A stretch of 41,960 bases of DNA from JALYUS01 sp038231255 (GTDB lineage Bacteria; Chloroflexota; Chloroflexia; Thermomicrobiales; JALYUS01): the NCBI GenBank assembly GCA_038231255.1, contig JBBRLR010000031.1, forward strand, positions 1 to 41,960, written 5' to 3'. The notes beneath the pieces were generated by a model. That model saw only the letters and a list, made by a program, of their open reading frames with translations. It did no database searches and had not been told where the DNA came from. Made by a program: the position numbers and the translations under genes. Of the stretch, positions 7,748 to 14,862 are shown one piece after another. Each line of letters begins with the position of its first letter. The stretch's first letter is position 1.

Positions 7748-8681
7748 ACTCATAACGAAGCTCATAGCCCGCAGGGAGCGGCCCAAACGCCCGTCCGAGC
7801 CGCTCTTCCGCTTCTCGACAATTCCTTTGAATATCGAGCAATGCGCTACGTACGACAAGCGGCTGAACGTCGCCTCGACCTCGGTGCATGGTGGTGGTTA
7901 GGCCTATTTGAAGGATCACCCGATGAGCCGTGGCATTGACGAGGTTAGCCCTCTCTGAGATGGTCATCAATCTATCTAATAAATAGTCGAGCGGTAAGAC
8001 GCTTATAACGTCCGGCAGCAAGGCATCGTAAGCAGCAACTTCAAAACGCTCGAGACAGTCGTAGTAATTGGGATAATAGCTATGCATACTTACAGCCAGA
8101 CGATGGAAACGCACAAGCCGAATGCGAAACAACAGCACCTTTGCAAGTCGCTCTTGCGTCAAAAGCATCTGGTCGCGTACCTCGTCATGTTTCATTTTTA
8201 CGTTCTGACCACCATCGCCGCGACGGTAGTATATGTGCTCGGGCATTACCATATGCGGGCGTAAGGAACTCTCTTCGATGCTTACGATGAATACGCCCCG
8301 CGAGGCATCGTCGCGAAGACGGATAGGGGCGGTGCCGACTTGGAAATGTAGTTCCGGCTCTATGTGCTGCGCCTGGTCGCCGAACTCTTTCACCAAGTCA
8401 TGATCTAAGTGTATGCCAACGATCCGCGCTTCGGGTAAAGCAACGTCCGCTTTGCGGTCGGCAACGCCAAAGAGAATGAGGCCACCTTGCCCGTTTGCCA
8501 TCGCACAGACCGTCTTTCGGATCGATAGTCGATGCTCTTCCCGACGCTTTTCGTCGCCGCGCTCTGGCACGAGGACTTCCTTATAGTCGAATCGCGAAGG
8601 CTCGAACTCGCGAGTCCGTACGACTTCCTCGACTGTCTCGATTGTCCATAGGTCTAGGGCAGGAAGCCCATCGTACACCAT
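7737..8681 (-). CDS. AlbA_2 (Schlafen-like) domain protein
   Basis: A 314-residue protein whose first half is an AlbA_2/Schlafen-type putative nucleic-acid-binding domain (about 25-150). It shows FDYKEVLVPER, RLSIRKTVCAMANGQGGLILFGVAD and a later IYYRRGDGG, the standard landmarks (E-x-KE, N-x-x-GG-x-L-x-x-G). The C-terminal half (about 165-314) is alpha-helical looking and I do not recognise it; there is no winged helix or ATPase as in many relatives. Base composition is clearly less GC-rich than in the neighbours, with many AT-ending codons, which suggests transfer. It sits between an integrase remnant and a tRNA gene. AlbA_2 proteins occur in transcription regulators and in defence islands; which applies here cannot be told. 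Confidence 0.75.
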   Translation of the reverse strand: MVYDGLPALDLWTIETVEEVVRTREFEPSRFDYKEVLVPERGDEKRREEHRLSIRKTVCAMANGQGGLILFGVADRKADVALPEARIVGIHLDHDLVKEFGDQAQHIEPELHFQVGTAPIRLRDDASRGVFIVSIEESSLRPHMVMPEHIYYRRGDGGQNVKMKHDEVRDQMLLTQERLAKVLLFRIRLVRFHRLAVSMHSYYPNYYDCLERFEVAAYDALLPDVISVLPLDYLLDRLMTISERANLVNATAHRVILQIGLTTTMHRGRGDVQPLVVRSALLDIQRNCREAEERLGRAFGPLPAGYELRYESSA

Positions 8682-8727
8682 GGATCATCACCGCCCGTGA
8701 AGTAATGGTGAAGTAATCGCAACTTAG

Positions 8728-8751
8728 AAAAAAACCGCCTATATTGGCGGT
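8728..8751 (-). terminator. Intrinsic terminator of the tRNA cluster
   Basis: On the minus strand ACCGCC (8746-8751) and GGCGGT (8734-8739) pair around AATATA and are followed by a run of seven T. It lies 30 bp beyond the 3' end of tRNA-Arg, so it ends the tRNA transcript and insulates the AlbA_2 gene. Confidence 0.85.
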
Positions 8752-8781
8752 CGCGTTTTCCTTGATATATCTACGAAGAAG

Positions 8782-8857
8782 TGGTACGCCCGACAGGACT
8801 CGAACCTGTGGCCTCTTGGTCCGCAACCAAACGCTCTATCCACTGAGCTACGGGCGC
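8782..8857 (-). tRNA. tRNA-Arg (anticodon GCG)
   Basis: 76 bases including an encoded CCA. The acceptor GCGCCCG pairs with CGGGCGT (one G-U). The D arm GCTC/GAGC has A at position 20, an arginine identity element. The anticodon arm is TTTGG-TTGCGGA-CCAAG, giving anticodon GCG, and the T arm is ACAGG/CCTGT with loop TTCGAGT. GCG reads CGC (and CGU by wobble). Most bacteria use ACG, edited to ICG, for this box, so this is noteworthy. It is the last gene of a three-tRNA unit. Confidence 0.95.
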
Positions 8858-8908
8858 GCGTACCGACGCAGAGTATGACATAGGCCGCGTGCGCTGTCAA
8901 ACGAAACG

Positions 8909-8996
8909 TGGCGGGTAGGCAGGGATTCGAACCCTGGGTACCTTGCGGTACACTCGCTTAGCAGGCGAGCCCGATCGACCACTCTGGCACCTACCC
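8909..8996 (-). tRNA. tRNA-Ser (anticodon GCT)
   Basis: 88 bases with a long variable arm, as class II tRNAs have. The acceptor GGGTAGG pairs with CCTACCC; discriminator G and CCA are encoded. The anticodon stem CTCGC/GCGAG flanks loop CTGCTAA, giving GCT, which reads AGC and AGU. It is the middle gene of the tRNA unit. Confidence 0.95.
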
Positions 8997-9010
8997 CTGA
9001 TTCGTTCGAC

Positions 9011-9097
9011 TGGCGGAGAGGGTGGGATTCGAACCCACGAGGCTCATCACCCGGCTGTTTTCAAGACAGCTGCCTTCAACCGCTCGGCCACCTCTCC
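9011..9097 (-). tRNA. tRNA-Ser (anticodon TGA)
   Basis: 87 bases, class II. The acceptor GGAGAGG pairs with CCTCTCC; discriminator G and CCA are encoded. The anticodon stem GCTGT/ACAGC surrounds CTTGAAA, giving TGA, which reads UCA and neighbouring UCN codons. It is the first gene of the unit and lies between the promoter at 9118-9146 and the other tRNAs, just downstream of serS, whose product charges it. Confidence 0.95.
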
Positions 9098-9117
9098 ACG
9101 ACTGCGTGGCATGGTGC

Positions 9118-9146
9118 AGTATGCCGTACGGTGGGCGAAATCGCAA
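9118..9146 (-). promoter_or_regulatory. Promoter of the tRNA cluster
   Basis: TTGCGA (9141-9146, minus strand), a 17-base spacer, then CATACT (9118-9123). The first tRNA starts 21 bases beyond the -10. There is no other reading for this 60-bp stretch. Confidence 0.6.
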
Positions 9147-9158
9147 GATGCGGGGATA

Positions 9159-9253
9159 GTGGACAGTAGTCAGTAGTCAGTGGTCAGTGAATGCAGGGAT
9201 CGGCACCCGACTCCGCAAGCTCGGCATTTTCTGACTACTGACTACTGTCTACT
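9159..9253. repeat. AGTCAGT-type intergenic inverted repeat
   Basis: GTGGACAGTAGTCAGTAGTC at the left and GACTACTGACTACTGTCTAC at the right are near-perfect inverted arms of about 22 bp around a ~50-base centre. Within each arm the heptamer AGTAGTC is tandemly repeated. It lies immediately after the serS stop, so it may mark the end of the serS transcript. A related element is at 35194. Confidence 0.8.
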
Positions 9254-9256
9254 CCC

Positions 9257-10537
9257 CTACTTCTCCCGCTCGATGTATTCCATGCCGCGCATGTACGGGC
9301 GGATGACGGACGGGACCGTGATCGTGCCGTCGGCGTTCTGGTAATTTTCCATGATCGCAATCATCAAACGCGGCAGGGCGAGGCCGGAGCCGTTCAGCGT
9401 GTGGACGTATTCGGGTCGTGCGCCCGGCTCGCGGCGGAAGCGGATGTTGGCGCGGCGGGCTTGGAAATCGGTGAAGTTGCCGCACGACGAGACTTCCAGC
9501 CACTCGTCGCAGCCGGGCGCCCACGCTTCGAGGTCGAACTTCTCCGCTGCGACGAACGATAGATCGCCCGTACACATCTGGAGCAGCCGATAGGGAATTT
9601 CCAGATCGCGCAGGATCACTTCAGCGTCGCGGATCAGTGTGTGCAGCGCGGCCTTGGAGTCCTCCGGCTTTTCAAGCCGCACCATCTCGACCTTGTCGAA
9701 CTGGTGGACGCGCTTGATGCCGCGCGTATCCCGCCCCGCCGAGAACTGCTCGCGCCGGAAGTTCGTCGAACTAGCGGTGAGCAGGACGGGCAACGCCGCG
9801 CCATCGAGGATTTCCTCGCGGTGGAAGTTCGTCAGCGGCACTTCGGCGGTCGGGATCAGGTATTTGTCCGGTTCCTCCGCAATGCTGTACAGGTTGTCGG
9901 TGAACTTCGGCAGGTTGCCCGTGCCGACGAGCATCTCGCGGTTGACGATGTACGGCGGGAAGATTTCGGTGTATCCCTGCTCGACATGCACATCGAGCAT
10001 CCATTGGGTCAGTGCCCGCTGGAGCCGCGCGCCCGCGCCGACCAGCACGTAGCCGCGCGATCCCGCCAGCCGGACACCGCGTTCGAGGTCGAGGATGCCG
10101 AGCGCCGGGCCGAGTTCCCAGTGCGGCTTCGGCTCGAAATCAAACTGCCGTTTCTCGCCTTTGAACGGAAAGATGACGTTCTCGCTGTCATCCTTGCCGA
10201 CCGGCACGTCTGGATCAGGCAGATTGGGAATTTCGAGCATCGCGCGATCCAGTTCGGCCTTCACTGCGGCGACCTGCGCGTCGAGGACGGTGATGCGCTC
10301 GCCGGTCTGCCGGCTTTGCTCGATCAGCGGCTCCCGCTCCGCCGCGTCGCGGAGTCGCGAAACCTGCTTGGACAGCGCATTGCGTTCGGTTTGCAGTTCC
10401 TGCAATTCGTTCGTCAGCGCGCGCCATTGGGTGTCGAGGCGGACGACACTATCCACCATGCCAGGATCGGCGAATAATTTCGCCAGTCCCTCCTTGACAA
10501 CATCCGACTGCTCGCGGATCAGCCGCAAATCGAGCAT
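9257..10537 (-). CDS. serS: Seryl-tRNA synthetase
   Basis: Class II synthetase charging tRNA-Ser (and tRNA-Sec if present). Of 426 residues, the first ~110 form the antiparallel coiled-coil arm that reads the long variable arm of tRNA-Ser (ELQELQTERNALSKQVSRLR). Motif 2 is SSTNFRREQFSAGRDTRG and motif 3 is GSGLALPRLMIAIMENYQ. IPTAEVPLTN and the final VIRPYMRGMEYI are typical. The start ATG at 10537 has AGGAGGGT seven bases upstream. A leader with a T-box antiterminator/terminator module and a strong promoter lies upstream, so expression probably rises when tRNA-Ser is uncharged. Two tRNA-Ser genes follow downstream from a separate promoter. Confidence 0.97.
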   Translation of the reverse strand: MLDLRLIREQSDVVKEGLAKLFADPGMVDSVVRLDTQWRALTNELQELQTERNALSKQVSRLRDAAEREPLIEQSRQTGERITVLDAQVAAVKAELDRAMLEIPNLPDPDVPVGKDDSENVIFPFKGEKRQFDFEPKPHWELGPALGILDLERGVRLAGSRGYVLVGAGARLQRALTQWMLDVHVEQGYTEIFPPYIVNREMLVGTGNLPKFTDNLYSIAEEPDKYLIPTAEVPLTNFHREEILDGAALPVLLTASSTNFRREQFSAGRDTRGIKRVHQFDKVEMVRLEKPEDSKAALHTLIRDAEVILRDLEIPYRLLQMCTGDLSFVAAEKFDLEAWAPGCDEWLEVSSCGNFTDFQARRANIRFRREPGARPEYVHTLNGSGLALPRLMIAIMENYQNADGTITVPSVIRPYMRGMEYIEREK

Positions 10538-10596
10538 CGTTCCTACCCTCCTGTCTCAAATTCCGTCGCCCGCCAACGAGCGCGTAGACGCGGGCA

Positions 10597-10822
10597 ACAA
10601 AAATGCACCCGCCTATTCAAGGACGAGTGCATCGTGGTGCCACCTTGTTTCGCCTTGCGCTCGCACGCAAAGCCTTACTGCGTTACCGTCGTCGCGCCAT
10701 CGCACACCTGCGGCAACTCCATAACCCGGTAACGAGGGTCGGACGGCACAGACTTCATCACCCGAAGGCACTTTCGTCGGCGGCTCCGGGGCGGAACACC
10801 CCTTCAAAGCCCATTATTCCTG
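10597..10822 (-). promoter_or_regulatory. T-box-type leader of serS
   Basis: On the minus strand AAGGTGGCACCACG (10633-10646) matches the T-box consensus. It is followed by a terminator hairpin with arms ATGCAC (10627-10632) and GTGCAT (10603-10608) and a TTTT run. Upstream, CGTTACC and GGTAACG form a long-range stem, as expected for the region between stem I and the antiterminator. The 5' ~90 bases lack the usual AGTA/GGTGG stem I landmarks seen before argG, so the specifier is uncertain; serine codons occur in AAGTCTG and CGTCCGA. It is a serS leader by position. Confidence 0.8.
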
Positions 10823-10827
10823 AAACA

Positions 10828-10856
10828 TCTATAGCATTGCCGCCGCTGCATGTCAA
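10828..10856 (-). promoter_or_regulatory. serS promoter
   Basis: A textbook sigma-70 promoter: TTGACA (10851-10856), 17-base spacer, TATAGA (10828-10833) on the minus strand. The predicted start, about 10821, gives a ~285-base leader that contains the T-box module. Confidence 0.85.
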
Positions 10857-10895
10857 ACAGCGTGGCCTGCGCTCCGTGAATAGCTGTGTTTTTCC

Positions 10896-11068
10896 GGTGG
10901 TGGCGGGCTTATGAACCTCAACTGGCTGAATCGGTAATCCGGGGACGCAGGCTGGAAAGCCTACGCTACCGGTAGTACAGGCTTTCCAGCCTATCAGTCT
11001 ATTGCCGAATCAAGTTGTTACGGTTCATTAGCCTGCCCCAGAGAGGCAGGCTTAGGCCCGCCACCACC
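10896..11068. repeat. Composite nested palindromic element
   Basis: The outer ends GGTGGTGGCGGGC and GCCCGCCACCACC are perfect 13-bp inverted arms. Inside lies a second pair, ATGAACC...GAATCGG against CCGAATC...GGTTCAT. Inside that is a third hairpin, GCAGGCTGGAAAGCC against the ACAGGCTTTCCAGCCT region, with GCTACCGGTAG between. The inner ~110 bp are homologous to the element at 26566. It lies between the HNH gene end and the serS promoter and looks like one palindrome inserted within another. Confidence 0.85.
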
Positions 11069-11110
11069 ATGATTCTTGCCTGCTGAACCACGTTGTTAGA
11101 CGACGCGCCG

Positions 11111-11644
11111 CTACGAGGCCGCCGCGAGCGATTCCGCGCCGGGGATGAAGGGAAGCCAATCGGCGCGCGGGCGCTCGGCGAGGCGCCGCTGGATCGCGTA
11201 GTACGCGCCCGCGTGCGGCTCGAACGGCGGGCGGCGCAGGCGCATCCGCGCCTCCTCCGGCGTGTGGCCGCCCTTGCGGTGATTACACTCCTTACAAGCG
11301 GAGGCGAGGTTTTCCCATGTATGCATACCGCCGCGCGACTTCGGCATCACATGGTCAATCGTCAGATCGTGCGACGCGTGGCCGCAGTACTGGCAGGTGT
11401 AGTGATCGCGCAGGAAGACTTCTCGGCGGGTCAGTTTGACGCGGGGGCGGGGGCGTCGGACGAGGTAGACCATGCGGACAACGGAGGGGATCGTGTACGT
11501 GCGCGCTGAGGTGCGTAAGTGCACGTCCGATTCTTCCTGCAACACCTCCGCCTTGCCGCCCAGCACGAGGACGAGCGCGCGGCGCGCGTTGCAGATATGT
11601 AACGGCTCGTAGTTCTGGTTGAGAACGAGGACTGCCATGTCCAT
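11111..11644 (-). CDS. HNH endonuclease family protein
   Basis: 177 residues from ATG 11644, which has AAGGAG upstream; the frame is open to 11803. The N-terminal ~75 residues (VLVLNQNYEPLHICNARRAL) are the small beta domain typically found before the nuclease in this stand-alone HNH family, widespread in Cyanobacteria, Chloroflexota and Actinobacteria. The HNH fold follows: Cys84 and Cys87 (CQYCG), Asp97-His98 in LTIDHVMPKSRGG, Asn112 in WENLASACKECNHRKGG with Cys117 and Cys120. The catalytic His and the four-Cys zinc site are all present. The biological role of this family is unknown; it is not tied to a restriction system here. Confidence 0.88.
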   Translation of the reverse strand: MDMAVLVLNQNYEPLHICNARRALVLVLGGKAEVLQEESDVHLRTSARTYTIPSVVRMVYLVRRPRPRVKLTRREVFLRDHYTCQYCGHASHDLTIDHVMPKSRGGMHTWENLASACKECNHRKGGHTPEEARMRLRRPPFEPHAGAYYAIQRRLAERPRADWLPFIPGAESLAAAS

Positions 11645-11729
11645 GAGCGGCGTTGCTCCTTGTGGGTCGTACCGATGCGCCATGCTGCACCTGGGTTCGC
11701 ACTCCCGCCGCAGTTGTTGGGTCGCCCAC

Positions 11730-11759
11730 AGTGTACCGTCACACCGGCGCAATTGACAA
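11730..11759 (-). promoter_or_regulatory. Probable HNH gene promoter
   Basis: TTGTCA (11754-11759, minus strand), an 18-base spacer and TACACT (11730-11735). The rest of the 306-bp gap to rseP (11760-11950) holds no gene I can support. An AAAATACAGT stretch near 11885 may be a weak rseP -10. Confidence 0.5.
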
Positions 11760-11950
11760 GGGGTTTTACGGCGATGCAACGGGATGAATCGGTAGATGGG
11801 CATTGTTTCGCCCCCGTATACGTACAGACAGCGCGCGGACGATTGGTGTCGGACGGGCGTAGACGATTAGCCTTGTCAGAAGTAAAATACAGTGGTGGCT
11901 ACCCTTCACAGGGCGGTTGGTGCGGTTCACGATCATCGCGAGGACACTGC

Positions 11951-13036
11951 GTGGGCAATTTTGCGTGGCTTCTCATCGTGCCGATTCTGGCGGTGCTCGT
12001 CACCGTCCATGAGTTCGGCCATTTTTTTGCGGCACGGTTTTTCGGCGTGGAAGTGGAGGAGTTCGGCATCGGCTTGCCGCCGCGCATCATCGGGCGCAAG
12101 TGGAAAGGCACCCTCTGGTCGCTGAACGCGATCCCCCTCGGCGGCTTCGCCCGGATGAAGGACGAGAATACGAGCGGCGCGGCGCCGGACTCGTTCCAGA
12201 CCAAGCCCGCCTACGCGCGCGCGATCATCCTGATCGCGGGGATCGTCTTCAACTTCATCTTCGCGGCGATTTTGTTCGCCATCATCTTCACCTTCCATGG
12301 CGCGCCGAGCGACAAGGAGATCGTTTCCATCGGCGATGTCGTCGCGGGTACGCCCGCGCAGGCGGCGGGATGGCAGGGGGGCGACCAGTTCGTTCGCATC
12401 GGCGGTCACGACATCACCTCGCAGCAGGATTTGTCCGACGCGATCAAGGCGGCAGCGGGGACGCCCGTTCAGGTCGAGTTGCGCCGCAACGGGCAGCCAA
12501 TCGCGACGACGATCACGCCGCGACCGCCCGAGCAGACGCCCAACGGCCAAGGCTCGACGGGCATCCGCGTGTCGGCGCAAGCCGTTGTCGTGCGCGAGCC
12601 GTTCTGGCGGGCGATTCCCGATGGCTTCGGCGAGACGATGCGCGGTATCGGCGACACCTATGCCGGCCTTACCCGCCTCGTGCGCGGGCAACAACCGGGT
12701 GGCGTGGACAACCTCACCGGCCCGGTCGGCATCGCGCAGGTCGTCGGCGAAGTCGTCCAGCAGGCGACGATCCCCATCTGGGTCGTCATCCTGAATATCA
12801 CCGCATTCATCTCGATCAATCTCGGTATCCTCAACCTGCTGCCGATCCCCGCGCTCGATGGCGGGCGGTTGCTCTTCGTCCTGATCGAATGGGTGCGGCG
12901 CGGCAAGCGGGTGCCGCCGGAGCGTGAGGGGATGGTCCACCTGATCGGTATGGCCGTACTCTTGACGATCTTCGTTCTCGTCGCCTTTCTGGATATCCAA
13001 CGCATCATTGATGGTCGTTCGATCCTACCGCGCTAA
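11951..13036 (+). CDS. rseP: RseP-type site-2 intramembrane metalloprotease
   Basis: M50 zinc protease that cuts within membranes; relatives (RseP, RasP) release anti-sigma factors and clear signal-peptide remnants. The 361-residue protein starts at GTG 11951 with GAGG eight bases upstream, placing HEFGH (His20, Glu21, His24) in the first membrane helix as in the family. One PDZ domain spans about 115-200 (VVAGTPAQAAGWQGGDQFVRIGG). The third metal ligand is Asp303 in LPIPALDGGRLL near the C-terminal helices. The single PDZ domain is the Gram-positive/cyanobacterial type, whereas E. coli RseP has two. ispG follows 24 bp downstream; rseP-ispG neighbours are common. Confidence 0.93.
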   Translation: MGNFAWLLIVPILAVLVTVHEFGHFFAARFFGVEVEEFGIGLPPRIIGRKWKGTLWSLNAIPLGGFARMKDENTSGAAPDSFQTKPAYARAIILIAGIVFNFIFAAILFAIIFTFHGAPSDKEIVSIGDVVAGTPAQAAGWQGGDQFVRIGGHDITSQQDLSDAIKAAAGTPVQVELRRNGQPIATTITPRPPEQTPNGQGSTGIRVSAQAVVVREPFWRAIPDGFGETMRGIGDTYAGLTRLVRGQQPGGVDNLTGPVGIAQVVGEVVQQATIPIWVVILNITAFISINLGILNLLPIPALDGGRLLFVLIEWVRRGKRVPPEREGMVHLIGMAVLLTIFVLVAFLDIQRIIDGRSILPR

Positions 13037-13060
13037 CGCGCGCCAAATAGGAGCCGCACT

Positions 13061-14197
13061 GTGCTCGAAACCCTCGTGCCTCTTTCCAATCGTCGCTTCA
13101 GCCGCCCGATCTTCCTCAATGATCGCAAGGGCAACACCATCCAGATCGGCGGCGGCGCGCCCGTCGTCGTCCAGTCCATGTGCTCGACCGACACGAGCGA
13201 CAAGGAAACGACGATCAAGCAGATCTACGACCTCGCCTCGAATGGCTGCGAGGTCGTCCGCGTCGCCGTACCGGACAAAGAGGCGGCGGCGGTGATGCCG
13301 GAGATCGTCGCGCGCTCGCCCGTGCCGATCGTCGCGGACATCCACTTCCATTATCAGATGGCGATTGCCGCGCTCAATGCCGGCGTCGCGAAGTTGCGCC
13401 TCAATCCCGGCAATATCCGCAAGCGCTCGCAGGTCGAGGAAGTTGTCAAGCTCGCGCAAGCCAAAGGCGTGCCGATCCGCATCGGCGTCAATCACGGCTC
13501 CCTGCCGCCCGTCCAGCCGGGCCAGGAAACGATGACCGACCCCGAGCGGATGGTAGACGTCGCCTTCGGGCATATTCGCATCCTCGAAGAACTCAACTTC
13601 CGCGACATCTGCATCTCGCTCAAAGCATTCGATGTGCCAACGATGGTCGCCGCGTATCGCCTGATGGCTGAGCGGTGCGACTACTCGCTCCATCTCGGCG
13701 TCACGGAAGCGGGCACGGCGCGGGCGGGTTCGATCCGCTCGGCGGTCGGCATGGGCATCCTGCTCAACGAGGGAATCGGCGACACGATCCGCGTCTCGCT
13801 CGCCGACAACCCGGTCGAGGAGGTCTACACCGCCTACGAAATCCTCAAGAGTCTCGGTCTGCGTCAAAAAGGGACGACGCTCGTCGCCTGCCCATCCTGC
13901 GGGCGGGTTGAGATCAACGTCCTGAAACTGGCCGCCGAGGTGGATGAGTACATCAAGAATATCCAGACACCGATCAAGGTCGCGGTGATGGGCTGCGTCG
14001 TCAACGGCCCCGGCGAGGCGCGCGACGCCGATGTCGGGGTCGCCGGTGGCCGCGATAAGGGCGTCATCTTCCGGCACGGTGAGATCGTCCGCACCGTCGC
14101 CGAACCCGACCTGTTCCGCGCAATCTGCGACGAGATTGACACCGTCGTCCGCGAACGGGAAGCGGAGAACGCCGCCGAACTTGTCCCGGCGGGTTAA
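13061..14197 (+). CDS. ispG: 4-hydroxy-3-methylbut-2-enyl diphosphate synthase
   Basis: Iron-sulfur enzyme (GcpE) of the MEP isoprenoid pathway, converting methylerythritol cyclodiphosphate to HMBPP. The 378-residue, two-domain bacterial form lacks the plant-type insert. The cluster cysteines are visible: Cys277 and Cys280 (ACPSCGR) and Cys312 in MGCVVNGPGEARDADVG. The barrel has VQSMCSTDTSDKE at the start and RIGVNHGSL in the middle. GTG 13061 has AGGAG eight bases upstream. It shows that the organism makes isoprenoids by the MEP route, consistent with the undecaprenyl recycling gene uppP in the window. Confidence 0.97.
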   Translation: MLETLVPLSNRRFSRPIFLNDRKGNTIQIGGGAPVVVQSMCSTDTSDKETTIKQIYDLASNGCEVVRVAVPDKEAAAVMPEIVARSPVPIVADIHFHYQMAIAALNAGVAKLRLNPGNIRKRSQVEEVVKLAQAKGVPIRIGVNHGSLPPVQPGQETMTDPERMVDVAFGHIRILEELNFRDICISLKAFDVPTMVAAYRLMAERCDYSLHLGVTEAGTARAGSIRSAVGMGILLNEGIGDTIRVSLADNPVEEVYTAYEILKSLGLRQKGTTLVACPSCGRVEINVLKLAAEVDEYIKNIQTPIKVAVMGCVVNGPGEARDADVGVAGGRDKGVIFRHGEIVRTVAEPDLFRAICDEIDTVVREREAENAAELVPAG

Positions 14198-14200
14198 CGT

Positions 14201-14228
14201 GGTAGCGTAGGCTGCAGCCTACGCTACC
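14201..14228. repeat. Perfect 28-bp palindrome, GGTAGCGTAGGC type
   Basis: GGTAGCGTAGGCTG and its exact complement with no loop, 3 bp after the ispG stop. It is the minimal form of the GGTAGCG palindrome family also present at 18511 and 26566. Confidence 0.9.
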
Positions 14229-14259
14229 TGCAACGCCGCGTCGTTTCAAAGAGGGTGCG

Positions 14260-14859
14260 ATGGCGATAACCCGACCGCTGCTCCGCGATCTGCCCGACGA
14301 ATGGAAAAGTGAGCGTCTCGTACTGCGACGGTGGCGCGACGAGGATGCCCAAGCGCTCTATGATGCCATTATTGAGTCGCGCGAGCACATCCGCCCGTGG
14401 ATGCCGTGGGCGGACACCTATCAAACGGTTGATGACGCGGTCGAGTTCGTGCGGCGTCAATCGGGCCACTGGTCGCTGCATGAACACGTCGGGACGGGTA
14501 TCTTCGTTCGCGAGAGCAGTGTGTTGCTCGGCAGCGTCGGCTTTCATCTTCGCGACCTCAACATCCCGTTCTTCGAGATCGGCTACTGGCTTCGACAGTC
14601 CGCTGAAGGGCGCGGTTATATGACCGAGGCGGTCCGCACAATCACGCGGTTCCTCTTCGACGACATGGGAGCCGAACGCGTGATGATTCGCTGCGACGCG
14701 CGCAATGTCCGCAGCAAGGCGGTCGCGGAACGGCTCGGTTTCCCCTTCGAGGGCACGATGCGCCATGATACACTCGATCCGACCGGCACTATCCGCGATT
14801 CGCTCGTTTACGCGATGATCCGTGACGACTATGCGCGGGTGCGCGAGACGTGGGCGTAA
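14260..14859 (+). CDS. GNAT-family N-acetyltransferase, RimJ/RimL type
   Basis: A 199-residue acetyl-CoA-dependent transferase resembling the RimJ/RimL/Acetyltransf_3 branch, which acetylates N-termini of ribosomal proteins or small amines. ERLVLRRWRDEDAQALYDAI at residues 15-34 is the usual entry. EIGYWLRQSAEGRGYMTEAVRTI contains the Q/R-x-x-G-x-G/A acetyl-CoA loop, and RCDARNVRSKAVAERLGF is the classic motif B. The substrate is unknown. The next gene begins 4 bp after its stop, so it heads a three-gene transcript with the TIM-barrel and glycosyltransferase genes. Confidence 0.88.
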   Translation: MAITRPLLRDLPDEWKSERLVLRRWRDEDAQALYDAIIESREHIRPWMPWADTYQTVDDAVEFVRRQSGHWSLHEHVGTGIFVRESSVLLGSVGFHLRDLNIPFFEIGYWLRQSAEGRGYMTEAVRTITRFLFDDMGAERVMIRCDARNVRSKAVAERLGFPFEGTMRHDTLDPTGTIRDSLVYAMIRDDYARVRETWA

Positions 14860-14862
14860 ACG

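Noticed and set aside
7400..8857. An attL/attR direct repeat of the tRNA-Arg 3' end flanking the integrase remnant
   Set aside because: I looked for the GGTTCGAGTCCTGTCGGGCG end (either strand) in 7300-8780 and found no second copy, so integration into this tRNA is not shown.
11760..11950. A small gene or leader peptide before rseP
   Set aside because: Open frames exist, but none has a ribosome-binding site with a sensible product; the in-frame extension of rseP upstream of 11951 lacks membrane-protein character.
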